Positions 5,968-13,594 of a DNA stretch of 29,736 nucleotides are shown piece after piece. Under the pieces are notes generated by a model. It was not told the origin of the DNA, ran no database searches, and worked only from the letters and a program-made list of their open reading frames with translations. The DNA is taken from the IMG/VR virus record IMGVR_UViG_3300033571_005825, positions 1-29,736 of that record, one strand, 5' to 3'. The number at the start of each line of letters is the position of its first letter. Positions within the stretch are counted from its first letter, which is position 1. The position numbers and the translations under genes are program-made. The DNA is from a virus.

Positions 5968-6633
5968 TTAATTTGTTACAATATCTCTCGCGCTTCCTGT
6001 TGTTAGATTATTTCTTTGTTGAGAATTTGTTGGCTGCATAGTAGAATTTTCTATCGAATATTCAGTGTAAGCAATTGAAACATTGATTTTTAAAAGATTT
6101 GTATCGCCCCATGAAAGAGGGAATTCTCTAATAGCTGTAGGAAAAGCGTCGAATAAATTAATTTTTTGAACTATATTTCCATAATGATCGTATATGAAAA
6201 TACTCATTGTTGATGCATAATTTTCTTTATAATCAGCAGTATAATTTGGTGTTGAATTATTTGTAGTAGAACCATTGTATTGAAAAATAGCTCTAGTCCA
6301 TTGATACCAATATTGCCAGAATTCGCAATAATGATCTCCTAACATAGATATATTAACTTCTTGGAATTGGGCGTTAATTGGCATTTTCTGAGTTGGACCT
6401 ATGCCAAATCTGTTTATATCAGCGGTCATAATGGAAATACCAGGAGCTCTTACCTGGTCTATTCTAAATTCCATATTTTTAGCTATTTTATAAACTGCTG
6501 TTGGTGTGCCTTGATTACTGAGGACTGCGTTAGATAAAACTCTTGGAGTCTGTATTAAAACAGAAAAAGAATTGTTATCTAGATACCCAAAATCTCTAAG
6601 GTTAGTTTGATAGGCGTTTATATTAAATGGCAT
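5968..6633 (-). CDS. Tail-tube-like protein (gp19/gp54 superfamily)
   Basis: The 221-residue protein has the look of a T4-type tube subunit or tube initiator. It has an N-terminal LIQTPRVLS strand pair, a central KNMEFRIDQVRAPGISIMT region, and a C-terminal block ending INLFDAFPTAIREFPLSWGD, followed by LLKINVSIAYTEYS. That end parallels the LWPTNVGELQLDWDSNNEI motif of T4 gp19. T4 gp19 is 163 residues and gp54 is 320, so length does not decide. The gene precedes gp26 and the tape-measure-like gene, where a tube or tube-initiator gene is expected. AGGA (6643-6640) supports ATG 6633. I favour tube initiator or hub-proximal tube paralogue, because the major gp19 normally lies with the sheath gene outside this window. 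Confidence 0.55.
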   Translation of the reverse strand: MPFNINAYQTNLRDFGYLDNNSFSVLIQTPRVLSNAVLSNQGTPTAVYKIAKNMEFRIDQVRAPGISIMTADINRFGIGPTQKMPINAQFQEVNISMLGDHYCEFWQYWYQWTRAIFQYNGSTTNNSTPNYTADYKENYASTMSIFIYDHYGNIVQKINLFDAFPTAIREFPLSWGDTNLLKINVSIAYTEYSIENSTMQPTNSQQRNNLTTGSARDIVTN

Positions 6634-6641
6634 TTTTCGTC

Positions 6642-7217
6642 CTAATAAGGTGGTGAACCAGCGTATCTTCTGTTACTATTAATTTTCCATCTATGAAGCG
6701 GTAACACAGCAGCTTTTTCCCAATCAGAAGGATTAACTTCATGAAAAGAACTTCTAACGTGTGCAAAAAGATATCTCTTTATGCAACCCTCAACGCCTTT
6801 CAGTTGGTTTGAATATCCTTTCATATATTCATAAGATATACTTAATCTTTTATTCTTATTATATTTATTTTCGTCTGTTAACTGGATCAGAGAATTTAGT
6901 ATTTTAATTCTAGCCAATGGAGGTAGATAATGTAAATTTAACCCTAAAAACCCATCCATATACATTTCGACTGGTAATGTCAATGGGAACATATCATAAA
7001 AAGGTAAAGTCGCTTTATATTTTGGGTCATATAGATAAAGAAACATACCACCGATAAAAGGCATAGAGGATTTTTTGAAGATCTTATTAGGATCGCCTTT
7101 TGTTTTGTTTGATTTTAAATCTTCTACTGAAGAAGAGAACCAATCTTGCGCAGAAGTTGATTTGTCTGCTATTGCTCTGGAGCTCGCTCTCAGGAGATCA
7201 TTAAAAGTGTTTGGCAT
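6642..7217 (-). CDS. Conserved T4-superfamily protein of unknown function
   Basis: The 191-residue protein starts with a Ser/Ala/Lys-rich, probably disordered N-terminus (1-50). A compact aromatic region follows, containing FLYLYDPKYKATLPFYDMFP and then GFLGLNLHYLPPLARIKIL, which reads like a folded beta domain. The C-terminus ends WEKAAVLPLHRWKINSN plus a Pro/Tyr tail. No enzyme motif, signal or membrane segment is visible. Its ATG overlaps the gp4 stop as TAATG, so it is translationally coupled to gp4. The context, between head-completion gp4 and a tube-like protein, suggests a virion or assembly protein. I have a sense of similar proteins in other T4-like phages but cannot name a characterised one. 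Confidence 0.7.
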   Translation of the reverse strand: MPNTFNDLLRASSRAIADKSTSAQDWFSSSVEDLKSNKTKGDPNKIFKKSSMPFIGGMFLYLYDPKYKATLPFYDMFPLTLPVEMYMDGFLGLNLHYLPPLARIKILNSLIQLTDENKYNKNKRLSISYEYMKGYSNQLKGVEGCIKRYLFAHVRSSFHEVNPSDWEKAAVLPLHRWKINSNRRYAGSPPY

Positions 7218-7663
7218 TAAAACATAAGTCCTAGTTCTTTTTCCGTTATTATTTCAAACTCATAACCTCGGTCTTTACAAAATTCTTTTGCAGCCTTCCA
7301 TTTGGCAGAATTGACGCCCCAGGTCATTACTTCGTTAATATACTTACGAGATTTTCTTTTACTCTCGGTAATAGCTGGAGGCATTGTCTGCGCATAAGGT
7401 TTTATTTCTACAACTATTGTTTTTGTTCCTTCTTTGGTCTTTTTTCTTATAACAAAATCTGGATAATACCTGTGGATTCTGTTGTCTACTGGAGACCTAT
7501 AGGGAATTATAGTTTCTTCGCTCTGCCACCAAAGGACTTCTGGATCTTTGTCTAATCTAGCCATGTAAACAAATTCCCATCTACTTCTGTACACAATGTT
7601 AGAAGAATCGCCTTTGTATTTATCGGGATTTAATGGTTTAAAATAACCTTTATACGTCGCCAT
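7217..7663 (-). CDS. gp4: Head completion nuclease-fold protein gp4
   Basis: I start this at ATG 7663, giving 148 residues, matching T4 gp4 (about 150) and its N-terminus M-A-x-YKGxFKPxNPDKY. A longer open frame to 7765 crosses the promoter region and lacks support. Family landmarks include GDSSNIVYRSRWE, the IIPYRSPVDNRIHRYYPDF block, VVEIKPYAQTMPP, and KYINEVMTWGVNSAKWKAA. P68, D69, E86 and K88 form a PD-(D/E)xK nuclease-type site. T4 gp4 (gp50/gp4) is required to finish DNA-filled heads so tails can join. The gene opens the minus-strand block, with a late-type box 33 nt upstream. The ribosome binding site is weak (ATCAAG immediately before ATG). Confidence 0.92.
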   Translation of the reverse strand: MATYKGYFKPLNPDKYKGDSSNIVYRSRWEFVYMARLDKDPEVLWWQSEETIIPYRSPVDNRIHRYYPDFVIRKKTKEGTKTIVVEIKPYAQTMPPAITESKRKSRKYINEVMTWGVNSAKWKAAKEFCKDRGYEFEIITEKELGLMF

Positions 7664-7676
7664 CTTGATATAGTTT

Positions 7677-7684
7677 AATAAATA
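7677..7684 (+). promoter_or_regulatory. Late-type promoter AATAAATA facing gp48
   Basis: AATAAATA lies 37 nt before the gp48 ATG at 7722, in the 58-bp gap between divergent genes. It differs from the T4 consensus only at the first base. It would start the long plus-strand baseplate operon. It faces a mirror copy on the other strand 11 bp away. Confidence 0.5.
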
Positions 7685-7695
7685 AAGTAAAGTAA

Positions 7696-7703
7696 TATTT
7701 ATT
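7696..7703 (-). promoter_or_regulatory. Late-type promoter AATAAATA facing gp4
   Basis: On the minus strand this reads AATAAATA, 33 nt upstream of the gp4 ATG at 7663. It lies within the inverted repeat GTAATATTTATTAC (7692-7705). It would drive the whole minus-strand head-completion and tail module. Confidence 0.5.
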
Positions 7704-7721
7704 ACAAAATTAAGGGATACA

Positions 7722-8453
7722 ATGGCTCTTACACAGAATTTTCCACAGCCTCCTGGCAGATTCAACAGACAACAGAAAACCTTTCCTGAAGACCTAATTC
7801 AGTCAAACAGAGGGTTTTATACCAATATCAATTTGGTTAAATATGAATATAGTTTGGTTTCGAGTGGATTGGGGTCTATATCGTATGGTGGCGGATTCAA
7901 GCTACCAATTCCTAGAAGATTAAATGATAATGAAGTTATTTTATGGGAAGAGTGGAGCGCAACAGATGCTGTTTCTCGAGCCGTTTCTGGAACAGCTGGT
8001 CAATATTTGGGCGGTTTTGCTAACTCTTTACTCGCAGGGTTAGATTTAGGAATGAAAGGTGGAGAAATAGCGACAGGTAATGTCATTAATCCTTTCATGT
8101 TTATGATGTATAAAAGACCAGGATTTAAAGAATTTACATTGAGTTGGACTCTGGCTCCAAATACTCAGAGCGAATCTGATACTCTGTTGGATATTATTAA
8201 AGAATGTAAAAAAGCTGCTTTACCTAGTGTTACTGGAATTTGGGGATTACAGAAATATCCGAAAATAGCATTAGTTTCGTTCAAACCAGAAAAATATCTA
8301 TTTAAATTAAAACCTTGTGCAATAATTTCAGTTCAGGTGGATTATAATGGTTCAGGAACACCATCTTTTTTTAAAAGCGGAGCTCCAACAATAGTAAATC
8401 TTACTATGCAATTGAAAGAAATCCAACTCTGGACATCAGAAGAAATCACATAA
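7722..8453 (+). CDS. gp48: Baseplate tail-tube junction protein gp48
   Basis: The 243-residue protein matches the gp48 family, which caps the tube at the baseplate and templates tube polymerisation. Landmarks are SLVSSGLGSISYGGGFKLPIPRR, split here as SLVSSGLGSISYGG and KLPIPRR, then a Gly/Ala-rich helix region, NPFMFMMYKRPGFKEFTLSW, and a C-terminal ALVSFKPEKYLFKLKPCAI strand set. The end is APTIVNLTMQLKEIQLWTSE, comparable to the LEITMREI end of T4 gp48. It is shorter than T4 gp48 (364 residues). AAGGGA (7712-7717) supports ATG 7722. It opens the baseplate operon; gp53 follows after 10 nt. Confidence 0.8.
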   Translation: MALTQNFPQPPGRFNRQQKTFPEDLIQSNRGFYTNINLVKYEYSLVSSGLGSISYGGGFKLPIPRRLNDNEVILWEEWSATDAVSRAVSGTAGQYLGGFANSLLAGLDLGMKGGEIATGNVINPFMFMMYKRPGFKEFTLSWTLAPNTQSESDTLLDIIKECKKAALPSVTGIWGLQKYPKIALVSFKPEKYLFKLKPCAIISVQVDYNGSGTPSFFKSGAPTIVNLTMQLKEIQLWTSEEIT

Positions 8454-8463
8454 AGAGTAAGAC

Positions 8464-9339
8464 ATGCCACAAAGATATTTCGATAAATTCCCTGTTATAA
8501 GCTATGCTAATAATCAAGCCATAGATATTACCAGGCGTGTTACTGTTTTAGATAAGATTGAAAATATTCCTTTTGTTTATTATCCTTATGAGATCACTGA
8601 TAATGAAAGGGCTGACCAATTAAGCGCCAGATATTATGACGATCAGTATAAAAGTTGGATTCTATATCTTGTTAACAAAATTGTGGATCCATATTATGAA
8701 TGGTATTTACACGAAAACGAAATGGTTGATTTTCTAGATAAAAAATATGGTTCTTATTATAACGCTCAAACAAAAATTAAATATTATGTAAACGATTGGG
8801 TAGATAGCGATAAAATAACAATTGGTGGGTTTAATGCTCTGACAACAGGAATGCAGAGATATTGGGAACCTGAATATGGTTCTAATGGTAAAACAATGTC
8901 TTATAAAAGAAAACAGATTGATTGGAAAACAAATACAAATAGAATAGTCCAATACTCTGTAAGTAATACTTTTTTTATTAATGATGAAATATGTTATATA
9001 AATTTCGATAATCAAAATTATGGAAGAGGTCAAGTATTATCTGTTTCTAACAATTTAATTTCTATTTGTCATGTTAGTGGAATATATAAAAACAGTGCTG
9101 AAGTTTCTATTACATCAAGTAGTTACATATATGGTTCTGAAAGTAGCGTAAATACTGTATTTACTACTTCCACGTTAGTTTCATCTAATATACCTGCAGA
9201 GGAAGAAGCATATTGGAAACCTGTTACATACTTAGAATATGAAGAAGATAAAAACGAATTTAATAAAACATTGAGAGTTCTTGATAATAGATTAAAACAA
9301 GTAGCAGTTGATAATCTAACAGATTTATTGAAGGAATAA
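8464..9339 (+). CDS. gp53: Baseplate wedge protein gp53
   Basis: The 291-residue protein has the gp53 family N-terminus: MPQRYFDKFPVISYANNQA, then VTVLDKIENIPFVYYPYEI, and DERADQLS-type residues with YYDDQYKSWILYLVNKIVDP. That region positions the last wedge subunit, which in T4 links wedges around the hub. T4 gp53 is about 196 residues; the extra length here is a C-terminal Ser/Thr/Val-rich beta segment (about 165-245) before a final charged helix. It sits 10 nt after gp48 and 1 nt before the hub gene. Confidence 0.85.
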   Translation: MPQRYFDKFPVISYANNQAIDITRRVTVLDKIENIPFVYYPYEITDNERADQLSARYYDDQYKSWILYLVNKIVDPYYEWYLHENEMVDFLDKKYGSYYNAQTKIKYYVNDWVDSDKITIGGFNALTTGMQRYWEPEYGSNGKTMSYKRKQIDWKTNTNRIVQYSVSNTFFINDEICYINFDNQNYGRGQVLSVSNNLISICHVSGIYKNSAEVSITSSSYIYGSESSVNTVFTTSTLVSSNIPAEEEAYWKPVTYLEYEEDKNEFNKTLRVLDNRLKQVAVDNLTDLLKE

Positions 9340-9340
9340 T

Positions 9341-10597
9341 ATGGCTGCTGGAGATATTAAAATATCGAATGTTAAAGTCGGAAGTATGGAGCTAACCAAG
9401 GACAAAAAAGTTTCATTGGTTGGATTCAACGTATATGAAGACATTTTAAATCCATATGGTCCTGTTGGTGAAGTCAGAGTTATGGATCCTTCTGATGCAT
9501 TGGGTCAAAATAAAATTAACGGTTCATATGATCAAGACGTTGAAATAAAATTTTCTGGTGATGATAATATCTTTAGTTCTGGTGGTGGCGGTAATTTCAA
9601 ATTTAAAATGTTTCAGAATAAAAATCTAAACGATCAATCTCTGAACAATACAGGTTCTGGTCACCATAAACAATACGATATAAGATGTGTTTCTCCAGAA
9701 TTTTTAAACGCTCAAGGAAATCATATTGAAAAGAGTTTTAAAGGTAAAACAAGCGAAGTTGTTGAACATATCCTTAAAGAAGGGTTTAAAACTAAAAGAA
9801 AAATAGAAAAAGCTGAGACCAAAGGAAATCGAAGAATTGTAATTCCTAAAATGCATCCTTTAGATGCTCTTAAAAAAATGAATACAGAGCATGTTTCGGA
9901 AAAATATGAATCTTCTACATTTGCTCTTTTTCAACAGGGAGATAGCGCTGGAGAACACAAATATGTGTTTAAAACTTTTGAGGAATTATTTGAACAATCT
10001 TCTGTTGTTAAATTAAGGCAAACTACTAATTTGAATTTTTCCAAAGGAAATCAACAGGACAAGCAAAATTCTATTATGTGGTTCAAACCTTCTAAGAATT
10101 TTGATGCTGGACCTAGAGCTCTGGATAAAACAGAAGAATATGCAATAGATTTAACAAGTCACAAAGTTGTTGCAACAAACACACAAAGACAGAATAAATT
10201 TAAATTTGCTGATAGTCAGGGCGTATATGAACAATCGCCTTCATATGCCAAGTCATTGCCTGTTAGATATATACATGATAAAGCTAATAACAAAGATAAA
10301 CATACAACTTCAGAAGCCAAAACTAAAAGATCTGCATTTTTAGCTCATCTAGCTCAAAATTCGGCAGAACTAGAGGTATACTACAATCCAAAAATAAAAT
10401 TGGGTTCTATGATTGAACTTGATATACCAAAAAAATCTAATAGTGATTGGGAAGAAGGCGAATCGCAATTCAATGGAAAATGTTTGGTTGTTGCCATAAG
10501 AACAAAGTATAGAGTTGCAGCAGAACCACCAAATTGCACTATGATACTCAGGGTTGTTAAGGCTTCATATAAACGTGGCGGCGGAGGTCAGGGATAA
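9341..10597 (+). CDS. gp27: Baseplate hub protein, gp27-like
   Basis: The 418-residue protein starts MAAGDIKISNVKVGSMELT and contains the layout expected of a hub of the gp27/gpD/VgrG superfamily. It has two beta-barrel-like halves with a linking region: FNVYEDILNPYGPVGEVRVM early, GKTSEVVEHILKEGFKTKRK and MHPLDALKKMNTEHV in the middle, and a C-terminal barrel ending CTMILRVVKASYKRG. T4 gp27 (391 residues) forms the trimeric ring between tube and spike. The next gene overlaps its stop as TAATG and encodes an OB-fold spike protein, its expected partner. Identity is inferred from fold-like landmarks and gene order, not from close sequence identity to T4. Confidence 0.75.
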   Translation: MAAGDIKISNVKVGSMELTKDKKVSLVGFNVYEDILNPYGPVGEVRVMDPSDALGQNKINGSYDQDVEIKFSGDDNIFSSGGGGNFKFKMFQNKNLNDQSLNNTGSGHHKQYDIRCVSPEFLNAQGNHIEKSFKGKTSEVVEHILKEGFKTKRKIEKAETKGNRRIVIPKMHPLDALKKMNTEHVSEKYESSTFALFQQGDSAGEHKYVFKTFEELFEQSSVVKLRQTTNLNFSKGNQQDKQNSIMWFKPSKNFDAGPRALDKTEEYAIDLTSHKVVATNTQRQNKFKFADSQGVYEQSPSYAKSLPVRYIHDKANNKDKHTTSEAKTKRSAFLAHLAQNSAELEVYYNPKIKLGSMIELDIPKKSNSDWEEGESQFNGKCLVVAIRTKYRVAAEPPNCTMILRVVKASYKRGGGGQG

Positions 10598-11004
10598 TGT
10601 TTTATATTGCTGAAGTAAGAAATTTTGAAGACGATCCGACTAAATCTGGAAGAGTTAAAGTAAGATTGTATAATGAACATAACGACGAACAGTCTATTAA
10701 GGATGAAGAACTTCCTTGGGCGATGGTCGTTCAGCCAGTAACTTCTGCAGCAACATCAAGAATTGGTGTTTCTCCTTCTGGTTTAAAAGTTGGTTCTAGA
10801 GTATTGGTAACTTATTTGCCGCATGATACTGCTATGCAATATCCTATTGTTATTGGTTCATTGGCACGTGGAGATATGCCAGAAGGTCATGATGATAGTA
10901 ATGGCGGCGTTGGACAACAAACACAAGAAGCTCAAAGAAATTCTGGTGGTAAAATCAAAAAACCTGGTATTGATAATCCTGCTTGGACAAGGAAAAATAA
11001 CTAA
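10597..11004 (+). CDS. Spike OB-fold protein (gp5 N-terminal domain equivalent)
   Basis: The 135-residue protein begins MFYIAEVRNFEDDPTKSGRVKVRL and continues to DEELPWAMVVQP, SPSGLKVGSRVLVTYLPHD and YPIVIGSLARG. This is the OB-fold of T4 gp5 and of gpV/VgrG spikes, with the GRVKVR, LPWA and PIVIGSL signatures. In T4 the OB domain is followed in the same chain by lysozyme and beta-helix domains. Here the chain ends after a Gly/Asn/Gln-rich tail, and the other functions are separate genes. TAATG overlaps couple it to genes on both sides. Confidence 0.85.
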   Translation: MFYIAEVRNFEDDPTKSGRVKVRLYNEHNDEQSIKDEELPWAMVVQPVTSAATSRIGVSPSGLKVGSRVLVTYLPHDTAMQYPIVIGSLARGDMPEGHDDSNGGVGQQTQEAQRNSGGKIKKPGIDNPAWTRKNN

Positions 11005-12479
11005 TGGCAGAAAAGGCTTTTGAAAATAACAATAAAACTGTTAGTCCAAATCATCAGACATTAGGCGGCCAGAAACCTAAAATTAATGCTGAGGTAAAAT
11101 ATGCAGATTCACCAGCAGTAAAGCCAGACGATTCTAAGTCGTTGTCGGATGCAAGAGATAAATTTGCACCGAATGCGGATAAACCAACTTCTGCTTCTGC
11201 AGAAAAAGGGCAAAAAGATTTACCGCAATTGATGAAACAAATAGATCCACAGGGTAAAGCTCAAGTATTACCACAAATGTATCAACAATTGATGCAGATG
11301 ACAAACATTCTTGGTATGGGCAGTGGAATGATGGGTGGTATGGGTTCTGGTGGTTCAGGTCAAAATACTCCACAGGGAATTCTTCAAAATAGTGATCCAA
11401 TACCAGCTGGTATTACTGTTGTGATTAACGATTCTTTTACTGGAGCTTTAGCTTTATTGTCTTTAAAATATGGATTCGAGAGAGTTATACAAGTTTTTAC
11501 AACTCTTTTGGATGATGGTGGAATTGATGATATTGACTCTAGATTCCAAGAGATCGTTAAAAATTCTATAGCGAATCTTATTAAAGTTGCATTATATTAT
11601 GGACCACTGAATATTCCTGTTTCAGTATATGATGAAACAATTTACGGCGATATTGTTCCGGAACCAGTAGTAACAACGAGTAATGTTCCTGATGGTTACA
11701 TTAAACAATATTATGAAATTGCTGATGATCCATATCCAGGTTATATAGAATGGTTATCTGCTGATAAAACAGAAAAAGTTTATACCAGAAGAGAGCCAGG
11801 TTCTTTTGTTTATACTTCACCAAATGAAGAAACATATTCAGTATCAGAATTAGAAATAGCTACAGATTTAAAACCATATATTTGGGTTCAAATTCCACAA
11901 CCAATGTTGACAACAGATATATTAAATGAAATATTGGCTAAACAAGTAGTAAATGTTGAAGATAATATTACCAATAATAATACGGGAAATAATTCTAATC
12001 AAAATAATAATAGTAGTGGTGGTGGTAATATGGGAGGGCAGCTTCAATCTTTGATGCAAATGCTTATGTCTCAACAGTTACCAAAATCGGTTTTGAATCA
12101 AGGCGAAATACAACAAACAATGAACCAATTCACTAAAGATATGACATTCAACAATCAAATATTTGAATTGGGAAATCAAGCTATGGGTGGAGGAGTTGGT
12201 GGAGCTTTAGGTTCTTTAGGGAATATGGGAGGTATATCAAATATCATGGGCGGTTTTGGTGCTGGTGGTGGCGGTATTTCTGGAGTTTTAGGTAATCTAG
12301 GCGGCGGAAGTTTACTAGGAAGTTTTGGTGGTTTTGGTGGTGGATCTGGCGGTGGAGGTGGCGGCGCTGGTAGTGGTTTCCCAGGAGCTACTGGTGGAGG
12401 TTTTTATTCTGGTGGAGATGTTAGTGAAACGGGTAAGAAAAATATTACTCAGATGTTAACCTTATTGGGTGTAAGTTAA
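11004..12479 (+). CDS. 491-aa Gly/Met/Asn-rich hub-associated protein, unknown function
   Basis: The product has a disordered Lys/Asp/Ala-rich N-terminus (1-85). A Met/Gln/Gly-rich segment with GMGSGMMGGMGSGG follows at about 100-125, then a folded-looking middle (about 135-320). The middle contains ITVVINDSFTGALALLSLKY, a helix FQEIVKNSIANLIKVALYY and a Tyr-rich region. An Asn-rich linker (about 325-345) leads to a second Met/Gln stretch and then a long Gly-rich tail. It lies between the OB-fold and beta-helix spike genes with 1-nt TAATG overlaps on both sides, so it is very likely a spike or hub component. Similar Met/Gly segments occur in the 666-aa minus-strand tail protein. I recognise no catalytic motif. 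Confidence 0.7.
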   Translation: MAEKAFENNNKTVSPNHQTLGGQKPKINAEVKYADSPAVKPDDSKSLSDARDKFAPNADKPTSASAEKGQKDLPQLMKQIDPQGKAQVLPQMYQQLMQMTNILGMGSGMMGGMGSGGSGQNTPQGILQNSDPIPAGITVVINDSFTGALALLSLKYGFERVIQVFTTLLDDGGIDDIDSRFQEIVKNSIANLIKVALYYGPLNIPVSVYDETIYGDIVPEPVVTTSNVPDGYIKQYYEIADDPYPGYIEWLSADKTEKVYTRREPGSFVYTSPNEETYSVSELEIATDLKPYIWVQIPQPMLTTDILNEILAKQVVNVEDNITNNNTGNNSNQNNNSSGGGNMGGQLQSLMQMLMSQQLPKSVLNQGEIQQTMNQFTKDMTFNNQIFELGNQAMGGGVGGALGSLGNMGGISNIMGGFGAGGGGISGVLGNLGGGSLLGSFGGFGGGSGGGGGGAGSGFPGATGGGFYSGGDVSETGKKNITQMLTLLGVS

Positions 12480-13297
12480 TGGTTGATAATAATAAAAAAG
12501 TTCCAAAATCAGCATTAGATGAAAATGACATTGAACCAAAATATGGTTATGTTCATGGAGAATGGGATGCGCTTGGTGGTCATCATTTAACATATCGTAA
12601 TCCAGAAGAGCACGAGAAATCATATTCAGAGTCAATAACTCCTAGTGGTAGTTATCATATAACACATCATGATAAAAAAAAGAAAGAAATTCATACATCA
12701 GTAAATCCAGGCGAACATAGAGGTTATGTGGGCGGAGGAAAATCAGTTCAAGTTGATGGTCATTTTGATCATAATGGCGAAGGAACTGGTAGAATGGAAC
12801 ACGCAGCCGATTTTGGTCAATCTACTGGTAAAAATTATTATAGAGGAACCAGCAAAAAAGAATTTAAAATGTCTGGAGATTCCAGATACAGCGGCACTCA
12901 ACAAGGTTCTAAAGCTGTTTATTGTAGGGCGGATTCCGGAACTAATAGACATAGAGTAAAAGGCGATAGATTTGAAGCCACCGAAGGCGATTATGTATCT
13001 ATGGGCGAAAAGAAAAAAATAGAAGTATTCCAAAAAGATGTTTCTATGTATGCCGGATCTAATCATGATATTTTTATAAAGGAAAAAGGTAAAATAGAAA
13101 CAGGAAGTACCATGATGGTGCAAACTGGATCTACGGCTACTATTAATTCTGCCTCTTCTGTTATGGTTAAAGCGGCGCAGGAAATTACTTTGGATGCTGG
13201 TTCAAAAATAACTATAAAGGTTGGCGGTTCTAGTATTGTTATACAAAGCGGCACTATAACGATTAAATCTGCATCTATTAAGTTTGAACAAGGTTAA
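12479..13297 (+). CDS. Beta-helix spike protein (gp5 C-terminal/VgrG-like)
   Basis: The 272-residue protein has a His/Gly/Tyr-rich N-terminal half, and a C-terminal half made of short alternating beta strands. Examples are GKIETGSTMMVQTGSTATIN, SSVMVKAAQEITLDAG, SKITIKVGGSSIVIQSG and TITIKSASIKFEQG. That pattern is the triple-stranded beta-helix of T4 gp5C and VgrG needles, which pierce the outer membrane. No lysozyme or OB domain is present. A PAAR gene follows 8 nt later, as expected for the tip that caps the needle. A 1-nt TAATG overlap ties it to the preceding 491-aa gene. Confidence 0.85.
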   Translation: MVDNNKKVPKSALDENDIEPKYGYVHGEWDALGGHHLTYRNPEEHEKSYSESITPSGSYHITHHDKKKKEIHTSVNPGEHRGYVGGGKSVQVDGHFDHNGEGTGRMEHAADFGQSTGKNYYRGTSKKEFKMSGDSRYSGTQQGSKAVYCRADSGTNRHRVKGDRFEATEGDYVSMGEKKKIEVFQKDVSMYAGSNHDIFIKEKGKIETGSTMMVQTGSTATINSASSVMVKAAQEITLDAGSKITIKVGGSSIVIQSGTITIKSASIKFEQG

Positions 13298-13305
13298 ATA
13301 GTTAA

Positions 13306-13593
13306 ATGGTACAAGCGCATAGACAAGACGACCAAAGATCTTGTGGGGCTACTACGGTGGTTAGTGGTCAAAATTTTGTCACTATTGATAACAAGTTATG
13401 GGCAGTAGAAAACGATCAAAATACTCATGGAGCGGGTGGGTTAATCGCCAGTAAATCATATATTACGATTGGTGGTAAAAAAATAATAGTTGTGAATGAT
13501 AGCGCCAATCAAGATAATTTATGTCCATCGGCTGGAGGAGAACATTGTAATCCAAAGGCTTCTTCCGGTAGTAGCTTAGTAGACGTAGGTTAA
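13306..13593 (+). CDS. PAAR spike-tip protein (gp5.4-like)
   Basis: At 95 residues it is the size of T4 gp5.4 (97). It shows the PAAR-like pattern of short beta hairpins: SCGATTVVSGQNFVTIDNKL, then GLIASKSYITIGGKKIIVV. Candidate metal ligands are H5, C13, H41 and the late C and H residues of LCPSAGGEHC; PAAR tips bind Zn or Fe through His/Cys. It sharpens the beta-helix spike coded just upstream. gp25 follows after 1 nt. Confidence 0.82.
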   Translation: MVQAHRQDDQRSCGATTVVSGQNFVTIDNKLWAVENDQNTHGAGGLIASKSYITIGGKKIIVVNDSANQDNLCPSAGGEHCNPKASSGSSLVDVG

Positions 13594-13594
13594 A

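Noticed and set aside
6862-6869. AATAAATA on the minus strand
   Set aside because: It is inside the 191-aa gene, 229 nt from the next start; expected by chance in AT-rich DNA.
7664-7765. N-terminal extension of gp4 to an upstream ATG
   Set aside because: It crosses both late-type octamers and the gp48 start region; the family N-terminus MATYKGYFKP begins at 7663.
10980-11010. Second frameshift site at the OB/491-aa junction (A-run before TAATG)
   Set aside because: The A run does not form an in-phase X XXY YYZ heptamer, and the ATG overlap explains coupling.
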